A stretch of DNA of 64,000 nt from Ursus arctos (lineage: Eukaryota > Chordata > Mammalia > Carnivora > Ursidae). Made by a program: the position numbers and the translations under genes. Positions 33,655-46,319 of the stretch are shown here, piece by piece. Location: assembly GCF_023065955.2 (NCBI RefSeq), contig NW_026623008.1, positions 24,145,001 to 24,209,000 on the forward strand. The letters are read 5' to 3'. Position 1 is the first letter of the stretch. Each line of letters begins with the position of its first letter. The notes below the pieces were generated by a model that searched no databases, was not told where the DNA came from, and saw only the letters and a program-made list of their open reading frames with translations.

Positions 33655-34315
33655 AAAGTCATATATATAGAAGGCATATAAATATATGCTTTGCTTCTAT
33701 ATATGCCTATATATAATTATATTATATATTGTATAACATACCATATGCTACATATACGCTTAATATATTATATTAATTTATTAATAATATATTATAGGGG
33801 CACCCGGGTGGCGCAGTTGTTCAGCGTCTGCCTTCGGCTTAGGGCATGATCCTGGCGTTCCAGGATCAAGCCCCACATCGGGCTCCTCTGCTGGGAGTCT
33901 GCTTCTTCCTCTCCCACTCCCCCTGCTTGTGTTCCCTCTCTTGCTGGCTGTCTCTATCTCTGTCGAATAAATAAATAAATCTTTAAAGAAAAAAATTATT
34001 AATACATTATATATTATTAATATATTATATCAATATATTATATATTATAAATTATATAATATCTGTTATATACACTATACATTATATATTTATAATATAT
34101 AATTAATATATATTAATAATTAATACTATATTACAATAATATAACATAGTAAAAATAGTATATACTATATTATAATATAATATATACTAATTTAATACAG
34201 TAACAATATTATATAATATATTATAATAATATATTATATTGATATATTAATAAGTTATATATAATTATATGATATAATTATAAAATAAAATATATTATAT
34301 TATGCATAATGTGCT
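33655..34315. repeat. A+T-only low-complexity tract (TA/ATT)n, split by a SINE
   Basis: About 450 bp made almost wholly of A and T, with TATATA and TAATATATTA variants, interrupted by a CAN-SINE at about 33798-33994. It can form many hairpins and is a likely site of length change or assembly error. Confidence 0.9.
33798..33994 (+). mobile_element. CAN-SINE inside an A+T tract
   Basis: Head GGGGCACCCGGGTGGCGCAG, arctoid-type CT-rich body, then AATAAATAAATAAATC and an A-rich tail. A duplication like TTATTAATA-ATATTATA flanks it, but the A+T context makes its exact ends uncertain. Confidence 0.92.
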
Positions 34316-35134
34316 AGGTATAAGGCATACAATAAGCAGTCAACAGAGGGTTCTCATTATTCTTATCACCAATGTTTACTATTGATAATTCTAGCATATT
34401 CTCTTTGAGATGTTGAATTGGATATGTATCTCTTCCCCTTCATATCCTACCAACACTGTACGTGTTAGGAAGGTCTCCTACTGCAACCTATCACCTATAC
34501 AGCTGCCCTTTAATGAAGTGGTCTTCCTGTCTTTCTTTGCTCACTATTTCTCCAGACAGGTTAAGTCCCCTGGCCAAGCCCTGCCCATACCCACATGCCA
34601 GCCGTGCATGCACTGTAAAGACCTTCCCCACCTGTCTGGTCTCCAAGGTACCTCATCTGTGCTTAGGGCTCTCCAGCACGTCTGAACCTCAGATGAGGGC
34701 TGACCAGCCCTGAGGCACAGGGGGAGTTTCCTTCTCTAAGCTGGGACCTATGTTTCTCCTTGTCTGGCTGGCTCTGGCAGCTACCCCACCCTGCTGACTC
34801 ACTCTGCTCAGAGGTTGACCAAAACCCCCAGGCCTTTTTCTCAGGAACTGCCTGAGCTCTGGTGGCTTAGGTCACCCCAGTCCTTGACATGTGCAATTCA
34901 TTTCTTAAAAATAACATTTACTTTCGAATTACAAGAGTAATACATCCTTGGTGCAGTAATTTAGGAAACAGAAACGAGAAAAAAAATCACTGGTAATGGT
35001 CACTTTCGAATGGACTGATTTTCAAAAGTGATCCTATATTTTTGTAATCAAGAAAACCCCCCCAACACTTAAGCAATTTTCATTTCCGGGGGAAGAAAGG
35101 GAATTGGAGAAAACAAAACTAATGTACATGGGGT

Positions 35135-35350
35135 GGGGGGCCCCTGGTGACTCAGTTGGGCAAGTGTCCAACTCCTGATTTCTTCTCGGGTGGTGATCTC
35201 AGGGTGGTGTGATTGAGCCCTGCATGGGGCTCCTTGATCAGCGGAGTCTGTTTGAAATTCTGTCTCTCTCTCCCTCTGCCCTGCCCCCCACTGGCACACA
35301 CATGCTCTTTCTCTAAAATAAATAAATAAACAAATAAATAAAATCTTTTA
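35135..35350 (+). mobile_element. CAN-SINE
   Basis: Diverged head (GGCCCCTGGTGACTCAG), CT-rich body and AAATAAATAAATAAACAAAT tail. The long, intact duplication AAAACTAATGTACATGGG is at 35116-35133 and 35351-35368. Confidence 0.95.
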
Positions 35351-35544
35351 AAAACTAATGTACATGGGGATAATCATGAATTCTAGCATATATAGATATC
35401 TCTGGTCTCATATACAATTCAAACATATGTCAGTGTATAACAATGTAAACTCATCTTCCAGAGACTACCTTGCTAATATTTGGGGTATAGCCTCCAGGAC
35501 TTCACAGTTAACATCCTGTATGCTGAAACTTAAATTTAGGTCTA

Positions 35545-36222
35545 GGGGATGCAAATTGGTGCAGCCACTCTGGAAAACTCTACGGAGGTTCCTCAAAAAG
35601 TTTAAAATAGAGCTACCCTACGACCCAGCAATTGCATGACTAGGTATTTATCCAAAAGATACAAACATAATGATTTCAAGAGGCACCTGCACCCCAGTGT
35701 TTAGAGCAGCAATGTCCACAATAGCCAAACTATGGAAAGAGCCCAGATGACCATCGACAGATGAATGGATAAAGAAGATGTGGTATACATATACAATGGA
35801 ATATTACTCAGCCATCAAAAAGAATGAACTCTTGTCATTTGCAATGGCATGGACAGAACTAGAGGGTATTATGCTAAGCGAAATAAGTCAGAGAAAGACA
35901 AATACCATGATTTCACTTATATGTGGATGAAACAAAACGGATGAACATAAGGAAAGGGAAGGGAAAAAAAAGATGAAAACAGAGGAGGCAAACCATAAGA
36001 GACTCTTAATCATAGGAAACAAACTGAGGGTTGCTGGAAGGGAGGTTGGTGTGGGGCTGGGGTAACTGGGTGATGGGCATTAAGGAGGGCGCTTGAATGA
36101 ATGAGCACTGGGTGTTATATACAACTGATGAATCACTAAATTGTACCCCTGAAACTAGCAATATAGCATATGTTAACTAAATTGAATAAAAATTAAAATT
36201 AAAAAAAAAAGAAAAAAAACAT
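35545..36222 (+). mobile_element. LINE-1, 5'-truncated 3' end
   Basis: The last ~680 bp of a carnivore L1. It starts with an ORF2-end motif (GCAGCCACTCTGGAAAAC, AGCAATTGCATGACTAGG), followed by the ATGGAATATTACTCAGCC region, the 3'UTR and an A-rich tail. The 15-bp duplication TTAAATTTAGGTCTA is at 35530-35544 and 36223-36237. It is truncated and cannot move by itself, but it belongs to the L1 machinery that mobilised the SINEs and retrocopies here. Confidence 0.95.
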
Positions 36223-36239
36223 TTAAATTTAGGTCTAAA

Positions 36240-36420
36240 CTTAGCACTAGATTTGGAGATAGACCTGGTTCAAATTCTGGTTCCCATATTTATTGGTTGT
36301 ATTACTTTCAACAATTTATTACATCTCTTGGAGCCTCCGTTTCCTCATCTGTAAAATGGAGGTGATAATATCTATTCCCCAGGATAGTGGTAACATGAAA
36401 ATGAATGGAAATAAAACACA
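36240..36420 (+). repeat. MIR SINE
   Basis: Shows AGACCTGGTTCAAATTCTGG, CCGTTTCCTCATCTGTAAAA and TGGAGGTGATAATATCTATT. Confidence 0.75.
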
Positions 36421-36449
36421 CAGGAAGAGTCTGCGGAGAGCTTAAATTG

Positions 36450-36710
36450 GGGTTGTTACTATTATTAACCTTTCACCTGGCCACCTGCTGTTCCCGTCCA
36501 GATCCAGGTCAGATGCCGCTCTTCTTTCTAGTCTTTCCTGGCAGCTCCCAGACCTCTGGCTCCCTTTATCTTGCTGCTGTCCATCTTTCTGTTATAGCAT
36601 CAGACACACACTGCTGTGCCCCCTACAACCTGAAGCTCCTCCGGGGGAGAGACTATGTCCATCTTGTTCATTTCTGTGTCCCCCAGGGCAGGGTTCAGCA
36701 GGAGACGTGA
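36450..36710 (+). repeat. LINE L2 fragment
   Basis: Ends with CTACAACCTGAAGCTCCTCC, GACTATGTCCATCTTGTTCA and TTCTGTGTCCCCCAGGGCAG, the usual L2 3' series. Confidence 0.55.
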
Positions 36711-36849
36711 CCCAGAGTGGCTGTCAGAATGCATCAAATGAGAGAATTAGGAGGGGCTTCTAAGAATTTGTTAAGGAATGGATGAATATACACCGGGGAG
36801 ACAGAATGCGTGAACGGATGAATGCATGAATGAGTCGGGAGCGGCAGGC

Positions 36850-37200
36850 GTCGCCTCCCAGTCAAACTCCCGTTTCTCGCGGTGGGTGGGGGAGCGAACC
36901 CTCTTCTCCCAGGTACGTCTCCTCAGGTAGGGGGCGGGGCTCCTGCCTGGCCCGGGCCCGGGCGGAAACCCCGCCCCTCACAGCGGGAGTGTCGCGGGGG
37001 GGGCGGGGCCTTTCGAGGCCGGGGGCGGGGATGGGTGTCAGAGGCGGGGCCGGGGCGGGGCCGGGGCGGGGCCGGGCGGGGCTAGAAGGATCTGGGAGGC
37101 CAGCCCCGCCTGGGAGAGAAGGGGCCGGAATCTGTGCACCCACACAGCCAAACCCCACAGTCTGCGGCCCCACCCGAGGCGTGCTCTCTGGAGGGGCCCC
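36850..37200. promoter_or_regulatory. Second orphan CpG-rich block, with GC-boxes
   Basis: A compact G+C-rich stretch with many GGGGCGGGG (Sp1-type) boxes, about 16 kb upstream of AK2's 3' end. It has no recognisable coding exon. Open frames on both strands are Pro/Gly/Arg-rich and look like composition artefacts. The function is unknown; it may be an enhancer or the start of a non-coding RNA. Confidence 0.45.
37041..37083. repeat. (GGGGCC/GGGGCG) hexamer-like tract, G-quadruplex-prone
   Basis: A G-rich tandem made of GGGGCC and GGGGCG units, about seven runs of three or four G's within 43 bp on the plus strand. This meets the simple rule for a G-quadruplex. Confidence 0.8.
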
Positions 37201-40059
37201 AGCCTAGATGACCGAAAAACTGAAACCTCGGATGGGAGGCTGCAGCCTGGCCGAGTCCAGCCCCAGCCATCTCGTTCACTCGCTGTGTGATCTTCGTTGA
37301 CACAGGTCTCCGTCCCCGCTCCAGTTTCCCCCACCCCGGGGAACCCTTCCCGCTTTGGCATGATTAAGTCTTAAGTCTTTCCCAGGCAACCTCCAAAAAA
37401 CTCTCCGAAAGCAAAAGCAAAAGCAAAACCTGATACCTGACAGCACTGAAGAGACCTTTAGGAGGAGCAGAGAGCTGAGTCAGACGGAAAAGGCGCCTCC
37501 CCCCCCCCCTCCCGCTCCTTCCCTGCCTTCGGTTTCCTTATCTAGAAAACGGCCGGAGGGCAGTAACGCCCACAGGCTGGCAGCGGGGCTGGAGGGGGCT
37601 GTTGTACGTAAACCGCTTTGCAAGCGTTGGGAGCGAGTTACTCTCGCTCTCCGAGCCCCGGCCCTTCCTGAGGCCAGCCCCGCACACCGTGGGCTTGTGT
37701 GGCAGAGGCAGGGTCAGAGGGCCTCCTGGTACAGTCCTGAGCCCGTTCGAAGGCAGCTCGAGAAGCTAGGCTGGGTCCCTGTGCTGAGGGCCTGCTGGCC
37801 TCAGGCCTGCGGGGAAGGGAGTTTTTAGAGAAGGAAACGGTTGTGGTAAGACAGAATGATGGAGCAACTTCACGGGGATGCGGGTGAAAAGCTCCCTGCT
37901 CCCGGCGTGTTCCTGTCGTGAACGTGGGGCAGCCACCGCAGTCAGAAAGAACCCGGTGTTCCCCGAGCGCTTCATAGAGCTGCAGCAAGCCTTAGCTTGA
38001 GGAGCCTCGGGCCAGCCACTTGGGCCTCAGAACCTTCCTCTGCTCAGAGCAGTTTCCCAGGGTCACGCAGAGGCTGGCCCACCACCCAAGCCTCTCTTCT
38101 GCTCCTCCAAAGGACGGCCCTTGGGAAATAGCCTAGGGAGTTAGCTCCCGGCTTGCCGGGTGTCATGGGAGGTTTCCCCTCGCTGGACCCCAGTATTGGG
38201 TGAGAGGGAGTTGTACCTGGCTCTCCTGTGTTGTGATCTTGAACCCAAGATCCTATGGCCTATGTATTTTGGAAACTCTGGGGTTGGGGACAGAAGAAAG
38301 GCCCGTGGACAGATGAAAGGACACCCAGGATAGCTGGAGGACTTGGTCACTATTCACTGAAAGCTCTGAGAAGACCAACCTTCCTGTGTTTCTCCTTCCT
38401 CATTGGCAAAATGGGGACCTTTTAGGCCTCTCGTTCCTTTTCTGTAAAACAGGAGGGGGATGGGCTCCAAGGGTCTCAGGTCCTGTGATTCTGCTTCCTA
38501 GCTGTGACCCTTGGCAAGCCACTTCACCCCTCCATCTTAGAAACGTTTTAGTCTCCCCATCTGCCCAATGGGCATTGTGCCCCTCCCCACTTCTCAGGGT
38601 TACTGAGTTCAAATGGGGTGAACAGGAAGAAAGCGGACACTGATACAGGCACAGCCCAGCTTCATGTCCCCCCGCTTCCTGAGGATTCTGGGGTGTGCTG
38701 TTCCCATGGTGCTGGCTGGAAGTGATCTTGGGAATCCATCCCCCTGAAGTTCCTCTGAAAGGGCTTTAATGGCTCTCTATTGCCCCAACGGGATCAAGGA
38801 CCATTCAAAACCCTCTCCCACTCATACCTGATTCTCCTCACTCTCCAGGATATACCAATAACATTGTCAAACAAACCTTCTTCCCCCAGCCTTTTGTTCA
38901 TGATTTCAGGGTCCCAGCTGTACTTGTCATCAAGATCTGCTCGTCCTCCAACAGTTCTCAAGATTAGAGAAGGCTAGCCCCACATACCCAGCAGCTGAAG
39001 CCTGGAACCTGGGGGTTGTCCTGAACTCCTTTTCCTCACCACCCCCATTTATACTAGCCCACCTCATGAAGTTTCTGTTCTCTGGGAGTCCATCCTCTGT
39101 GTCTCTCATAGGTACCCCAGGACCTTGTGGGACATGTGAGGACATTACTGAATAGCCTCACACCTTCGCTATGCTGGGCCCTGTGCTGACCCTGGGGGCA
39201 CAGAGGTGGGTTAGTATTGATCCTTAGGGGCCCCAGGCCAGTGGGGGAGAGGGTCACGTAACCACTCCCCTGGACTTGCCTATTCAATCACTTGACATTT
39301 TAAGCCCCCACACAGTAGAATGTAGTAAGACCTACAAACATGGGTCCGAGAGAACTGCCTGAGTGACCATGGGGAAGCCTTCTCCCCCTCTGGGCCTCTG
39401 CTTTGCCATCTGCATAATGGTGTGGAATGGATTCAAAGAAAGGATGGGTGGGGGCTTTTCCAGTTCCAACAACCTTGGAAGCAATGCTTCTCCAAGCCAG
39501 GGAGCAGGAGGAGGAGGGAGGGAGACCTAGATACAGTTGCTCAGACGCCCCCTGACTCAGGACGAGGAGGTCCCAGTCCCAACGGGCAGTTCCTTGGAAG
39601 TCCCACTCTCTTGCCCTCGCCTCTCCTCCCAAGGCGGTGTAAAGCCTTGGTAAAGCCTTGCCTCCAACAGAGAAGCGGCTGGTTAGCTCCTTCCCAAGCC
39701 CCGCTGGGACATCTGACTGGCCCACAGCCTAACCTGGCTGGTGACTGGCTGCTTCTCTCCCGCTGGCACGGGGCTGGAGTCCAGGCTGGGAATGGAGGGC
39801 CCCGGATCTCTCCTGCTGCAGCAAGAGTTTGTGAGTCGGACAGACCTGGGTTCAAACCCAGCCGGGCCACGTTTGAGCTGTGGCGCTGTGATAGTTCATG
39901 TCATGTGTCAGCCTGACCGGCTCACAGGGGACTCAGACTTGGACCTGCGCTGAGTGAATACAGAGGCTTTGGGCAGTTTCCTGGCCCACTCGGAGCCTCT
40001 ATTTTGAAATTTGTAAGAAATGGAAATCATAATTCCTTGCACAAGTACCACTCCCTCCT

Positions 40060-40410
40060 TTAGAATTCCCATTATTTATGGAAAAGAGCCCCGAATCTTC
40101 TTTGCAAGCATTTCCCCGTTCTTCTCCACCCTGTTCCCTTTCCAGCCCCCATGCCTTTGCACCAGCTGCTTCCTCGCTGCGAGGCGCATGCCTAGGCTTG
40201 TCTTTTGTCTAGCTGGTCTCTCACGCATCCCTCAGGGGCCATCTCGGAGGAGAGCTCTTAGAGCCTTCCCGGACTCCCTTAGGAGTCGTCTCGCAGTGCC
40301 TGGCACAGCCCTTGGCTGTCACATTATTCATGCCATGCTGGGGTTGTGGGGCTGCGTGTCTGTCTCCCCAGACTGCGAGCTCCTCATCTCTGTACAGAAG
40401 TGGGGGATGG
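40060..40410 (+). repeat. LINE L2 fragment
   Basis: CATGCCTTTGCACCAGCTGC, CCTGGCACAGCCCTTGGCTG and GACTGCGAGCTCCTCATCTC are in L2 order. Confidence 0.55.
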
Positions 40411-42339
40411 TTTCCCTTTCGTCGTGTTGTTTCAGCATTTTTTCAGTTTATGAAGTACTTTCTCAGATGCACGATTTCACTTAAACTCACAGCAACATGG
40501 GGAAGGAGGCAGAGCCAGGATTAAAAGCCCCCAGTTCATCCCCAGACCGGGCTTTTTCAGAAAGGAGAACTCGGATGCAGGGGGAGCAGGGGTTGGTTCT
40601 TTGGCTTCTGAGGCCTACAGCTCAGCAGGGGCTGGAAAGGCAAGGCCAGGTTGGGTTGGGGAGGGTGGGCCCCAGGCTAGCAGAGGGTGTAAGGGCAGAT
40701 GGAGGCCACAGGACAGGGGCAGATCTGACTCCAGAGGTGTCCCTCTCTGTGGGGTCCTCGGCAGCCCTCCTCATTTCTCCATCTTTAATCTTTAGCTCCG
40801 TAAAGTGTTGCTTGGAAGGCCAATGCGGAGGGCACAGGATAATCATGGGGTGAGTGCCCTGGGAATGAGAGGCACCGAGGAACTCCACAGACAGCCAGTA
40901 TGCGCACCCAGCTTGACTCAGACACTCTAGCTGTTCCTGTCTTCCTCACGACTCATCTGTTATTGTGAGAACCCCCATCCCCAAGGCCAGAGCATCCAAA
41001 GACCCTTCATCAGAACTCGAAAATCCTCTCCATAAGGGCCCAGAGAGCCTCCCACTAGGCCCAAAGAGACCCATCTCACTTCAGGGCTTGAGGGCCCAGT
41101 GCTAAAGGGCTTAGAGCTTCCTACAGTGGAGAGGCCTTTCTGATGGTGGTGCCCACATCCCCTGGAGAGGATTATGTGAACTTTGTGTGGGGCTCACGCT
41201 CCATTTCATTCAAAAGCAGTGCCGTTTGCACGCTCAAGGGCAGAAAGAACCACAGTCCAGTGTCTGCTCTGAGCTCTGGGCTGCCAGCAAGGCTGGGGAA
41301 TCTGCTTGGGGTTGCTAGGCTTCCTCAGGCTCAGCACAGGGCTGTCCCCAAGTCAAAAATATCTCTTGGGTTGTTCTCATGTCCCTCCAGGAAGTTTTTT
41401 TCCAGGAAAGTCCCTTGGGTGTCTGTCATCCCAGGGATGTCCTGACCCAAGGCAAAGCTGGGAAACATAGCAGTGATTTTCCTCCATGATTTTACCGTGC
41501 AGCTTAGAGACCAGAGATGTGGGTTCTTGTCCCGGTTCTGACTTGCTGTGTGGACGTAGGTGAGTCATTCGGACCTCCTAGGTTTCAGTTTGCCTCTGAG
41601 TGGGGATTGTGGGCCCCACCTCACAGAGGATCCAGTAAGATCAAAGATACGGACATTCCTTGCTGTTGACCTTGGAATGATGGGGGAAGATGACCGATGG
41701 GAGCTGGTGGGCTGGGAGTCAGAGCCCCCTTCTGGCCAGGTGACCGTGGACACTGTCCACCCGTGTTGCTTCTCGGAGGAAGCCGGCTGCTCCGCATCTC
41801 GAGTTTAAACAGCAACATCTCTTGCTGAGGAAAAATGCCTTTCCTGTCCACCCAGAGAGGCCGGCTTCCTGTTATAAAGCTCTCCAGCCACCTATATGTT
41901 TCTAAACAATGCAAATAATCATAAATAATTCATTATTGGCATGCCGACATGTTTAGCGCCTGTCCTCTCAGCCAGACTGCAGGCTCCAGGCTGGAACCCT
42001 GTCTGCCCTGTTCTCCGGGGGCCCACAGGAGCTCAGTCACCGTTTCTGCAGGCGTCTTGACTTCAGCTGCTCGCTGGGCTGCGGGAGGAACCCGGAGGAT
42101 GGAGAAGGAGGCCCACAAGCCTGAGGTGTCTGGGTGAACGGGCTCTCTAGGAAGGTCTTTCTCTGAGGCTAGAAGGAAGGGAGCGCCCCAGGAGGCAGGA
42201 TGGCTTTGGCATGGGGGAAGGGAGGAGGTGGTGCTGGCAAGCTGAGATTCCAGAGGCTTTGCCTCACCCCGCCCCCTGCCCCCACCAGGTGCCTATGAGG
42301 TCTGTGGGTGGGCCCTGCTCTTTCTAGGCTGGGATAGCC

Positions 42340-42840
42340 TGGGAAACTTCAGATGTGGCTTGACAACTGGTGCTCAACTCAGCCCCTTGCTGCCTCTGGC
42401 TGCCCCCTCGGCTCCTCTCCTGTACACCTGCTCCCCTCTCAGCACCTGCCACGCGGAGCATGCTTCTTCCTCCACAGACCTGGTCTTTTGTCCCACCAGG
42501 CTTTGTACACCCTGTCCCCTCAACAGCAATGCACACCCCTTCTCTGCCAGGAAGATGCAAGACACACTTGGTTCCACGCTCTTCCTGTTGGGAAGCCTTG
42601 CAGGCCACCGCAGGCAGTCAGTGGCTCCTGCCATGGGGCCCCATGGCCCCTCAGGTCTCCTTCTCTCTATGCGGTTTAGGGCCTGCCACACGGGACTGTG
42701 AGTGGTTTCCTATCTGTCCCCAACCCCACAATTGACTGGGAACCACTTGAAGACAGGGATCTGCTCAGCTCCCCACCGCAGCCCCAGCGCACAGCACAGG
42801 GACTGGCACCAAGGAGAGATCCTATGTAATCTAGGGCCTG
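42340..42840 (+). repeat. LINE L2 fragment
   Basis: TGGGAACCACTTGAAGACAG and GCACAGCACAGGGACTGGCA mark the L2 3' end. The upstream part is diverged. Confidence 0.45.
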
Positions 42841-43987
42841 GGTTTCTTGGCAGGAGAGACTATTTGCAGTAGCCACAGTATCCGAGGCAATACGTGGCCA
42901 GAAGATCAAGGACAAGGGCAATCTTATTTATTCACGCTCTAGGAAACAGAGGCTGAAGAAGCGGTAGGGATATGCCCAGCATCCCATAACACATCGACGA
43001 CCAAGCGAGGCCCCAAGCCCAGGGGTCCCGATGCTCGGCCCCCAGCTCTGGGCTGTAGCAGCCTTGCAGAGTGTCCCGGCAGCAAGCCAGGGTGCCTGGA
43101 GGCCCCAGGGGCCCCGGCTCTGCAGCTGCTCATTCCACACTGGCTCAGCCCTTCTGGCCGGGCTCTCAGCCAACTGCAGCACGAGGCTCTGTCTGGCTGC
43201 CCCTGCCAAAGGTCGCTGTCAGCAATTTGGGGAGGTGACCAGGCCACTTCCCCCTGGGTGGCTCAGACACGCACAGCAAGGCCTGGAACAGTGTCTCCAC
43301 TGGGCTATGGGCTCTTCCAGCCGGACAGTGTCCTCCTTGCCAACCTGACGGAAACCGAGCTAACAGTCTGAAGTGCACACAGCAGAGCCGCGTACTATGC
43401 GCTCAACAAACATTGACCGGCACAGCCTCATTATCACTGCTGTGATAACGAGGAGTACGCGGGCGGCCCGCAGTGTGCCAGCGAGGGTGTGCATCCAGGC
43501 TCCCCGCCTACAAAGTCAAGCAAGGTCCTTAGCTTCGTTATGCCTCATTGTCTTAATCTTCAGAAGAGGACTGTGGGAGAATTAAATCAGTTAATATGTA
43601 AAAGGTAATTAGAGTAGGGCCTGTAAGAAGTGATCACTGAAGCGTGTTAACCGTTGTTATGAACGGGCCCAAATCCCTGGACTAATAATGCGGCTTCCTC
43701 CCTGGACCCTCTAACCCCTCTCTCAACATTAAAACACCGACTGACCACATCAGCCCTTCTCTGTTTGCAAAGCTCCAGTAATGGGCTCTAAGATGTGTGT
43801 CCGAACCCTTCCGCATGAGGGTCAAGTCAGCTCCTCCTTTGTCCCCAGCTGCTTCCCTGGCCTCCTCTCCCAGCCCCCTCCCATGCTCCCCCGGGCTCCA
43901 GCTCTAAGAGACCCTTGCTGTCTCTGGAGCATCGCTGCACTTTTTCATGCCTCAGTGCCTTGTACAAGCTAGAGTCTCTCTTGCGCG

Positions 43988-44001
43988 CCCCCCCCCCCCC
44001 C
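43988..44001. repeat. C14 homopolymer
   Basis: An uninterrupted run of 14 C's within an L2-like stretch. Confidence 0.9.
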
Positions 44002-44789
44002 ACGAAAGCCCCTGCTTGACTCTCAAGACCCAGTTGGGATGGTGACTCTGCAGGCCTTCCCCACTGCACCCAGGTGAAGTCATCGCTGGGTCCTGTGTTC
44101 CCCCCGTGTCACCCGCTGCCATGTGAATTCTCCCCAGACTGCCCTGTGCTTCTTGTAGTCTTTCTGGCTGGCTCAGTACCAGCAGGCCGGAGCAGAAGCT
44201 CAGCGTTTGTGGAAGTGGACGACTTCCAAACACCCATCCAGATGCAGCTCAGGGCCAGTTCCTGTGCTGGGCACTGGGGAAGCAGAGACTGAGGCCTGCT
44301 CTTTGTCCCTGAAGAAGCCCCAGTCATTTGGGGAGGTAGGACAAGTCTGTGTATTTATAAATAGAAAAGTGCCAGGTGGCTCGAGTCGAGTGTGGGCCCA
44401 ATCACATTTCCAGGAGATGAACTGGAGGTTGCCAGGTGGGTGTGGAGAGGCAGGAGACCCAGGGAGGAGACATGGTGGAGTTGATTTCGGGGACCTCTTA
44501 GTGGTTCCATTTTGCCGGAGCATAAAATAGAAAGGGGAGATGGAGCTCGGCAGGCCTCTGTGTGGCTGGCTACTGAGTTGAGACTTTGCCCTGCCGGTGA
44601 CATCCTGTCCCTGACCCCTGTTCTAGGAACTCTTGGCCTGGGGAGGGATTTCTAGGGCCTTTCTTTGCTTTCCACGGGAGCCTTGTGTGGTCAGGTAGGA
44701 ACCTAGAAGGGAAAGGGCAGCCTAATTTATAAAACATGTTTATTTAACACAAAAACTTTCTCCCCAGTGGCTGCCTGGAAACTCCCACC

Positions 44790-45000
44790 CATCCTTCAAA
44801 CGGGGGCTCGGATGTCCCCTTCTTGGAGGCCTTCCCCAGCCTGCCTGGGCTAGGTTCCTCCTTCCCTTCTTACAACTTTTTCTGTGTCTCTGATTTTATA
44901 CTTGTCTCCCCTGTTAGACTGGGAGGTCCCCGAGGGTAGGCACTGTCTCGTTCACCTTTGTTTCTGGGTCCAAAGGGCTCAGCATAAACAAGAGTCAACT
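44790..45000 (+). repeat. LINE L2 3' fragment
   Basis: CTTGGAGGCCTTCCCCAGCC, AGACTGGGAGGTCCCCGAGG and CAAAGGGCTCAGCATAAAC are in L2 order. Confidence 0.65.
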
Positions 45001-45070
45001 TTTTAGTAAGTTTAAGGTGTACAGCATGATGGCTCGGTTTACATATGTTGCAAAGAAGAGTAAATTTTTT

Positions 45071-45263
45071 TTTTAAAGATTTTATTTATTTATTTGACAG
45101 ATATAGAGACAGCCAGCGAGAGAGGGAGCACAAGCAGGGGGAGTGGGAGAGGAAGAAGCAGGCTCCTAGCGGAGGAGCCTGATGTGGGGCTCGATCCCAG
45201 AACGCCGGGATCACGCCCTGAGCCGAAGGCAGACGCTTAACCGCTGTGCCACCCAGGCGCCCC
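45071..45263 (-). mobile_element. CAN-SINE, young full-length copy
   Basis: Inverted copy, head end CACCCAGGCGCCCC. The 18-bp duplication AAGAAGAGTAAATTTTTT is identical at 45053-45070 and 45264-45281. Confidence 0.97.
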
Positions 45264-45549
45264 AAGAAGAGTAAATTTTTTGAATTGATAAATGTACTAG
45301 ACGTTACTGCATCTACTTTGCAGATGAGAAAACTGAGGCTCATCAAGGGAATGGCACATAGAGGTCTGCAGAGTAAAGGGCAGAAGCAGGACCGAGCCCA
45401 GGTCTTGGGAGTCCATCCGGTGGGGAAAGAAGGCATGGCTTTGGACGGCTAAGGTCGGAGCTTGGCACACTTTCAAAGGAATCATGCCTCGGTTCTGATC
45501 CCTGTTGCCCTGCCAATGGCATGCCTGAGAGAGAAGGGAAGAGACATAC

Positions 45550-45735
45550 ATTGGGCGCCTACTGTGTGAAGACCTAGTTTGGGACACTCTCACATACAGA
45601 ATTGTACTTAATTCTGAAAAAGCCATCACCATCCTCAATGTTCAAGAGAGGAAGCTGCAGGGCACAGGGGGAAAGTGGCTTGTCCACCGTCTCCCAGTCA
45701 GGGAGAAGCAGAGCCGGGATCTGAGATCCAGGCTC
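45550..45735 (-). repeat. MIR SINE
   Basis: Reverse copy: GGGCGCCTACTGTGTGAAGA, then AAGAGAGGAAGCTGCAGGGC and CAGAGCCGGGATCTGAGATC. Confidence 0.6.
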
Positions 45736-46319
45736 AGTGCTTCCACACCAGGGGTCAAGGGCTCATAGGAACAGGAGCCCAGTGAGGACTCTCAAAAGGG
45801 GAAGACCATGTGGTTTTGGGTGGGACTGGAGGCCCACTCCTGGGATTCTGCCCTCTGGCCCTGGCGGCACCTCCACCTTGCCCTCGGGGCCTCTGCCCAG
45901 GGCTGTCACCCCCGCTGCTCTCCTGGTCTCCCCGAGCATGTGAGGGACTGCATGGTTGCTACTGCAGCCTGCGGCTCTGGCCCAGCTCCAGCCTGCACCC
46001 ACCCAGGTCTGCAGTTCCCCAACACCTGAGCCAGCCCGAGGCAGAAACAGCTGGGACCAGAGGAGCAGTGGGGGTGGGGTGGGGGTGGGGGTCTGACCCG
46101 CAAGGGAGTCATAACAGCCCTAACCAGCACCCCAAGGGAGGGGGGCTCTGGCCCACTCCCATCACAAGGTCACAGTGACTTCCTTTTTGTCTCTCAGCTG
46201 CTCTGAAGAGGTGTGTGGACTGGGGTGTAGCAGAGGATAGGACCCCAAAGGCCCCGCTGGGTGGGGCTGAGATTTCCACATCTCACAGGCTATAACTCTG
46301 ATAACAAAATCCCTCAGTT

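Larger units (their letters stand above)
37201..43987. other. Intergenic stretch with old repeats only
   Basis: MIR-like pieces lie at about 38490-38620 and 41500-41680, and L2-like pieces at about 40060-40410 and 42340-42840. A short LTR-like piece may lie near 39890-39955. No open frame shows a known domain. The C-run at 37499-37509 is simple sequence. Confidence 0.6.

Noticed and set aside
35358..35639. A 93-codon frame ending in a conserved-looking segment
   Set aside because: Its conserved part is the end of the truncated LINE-1, not a host gene.
36830..37207. A 125-codon Pro/Arg-rich frame in the second CpG block
   Set aside because: No start context, splice pattern or family match, with similar frames on the other strand.
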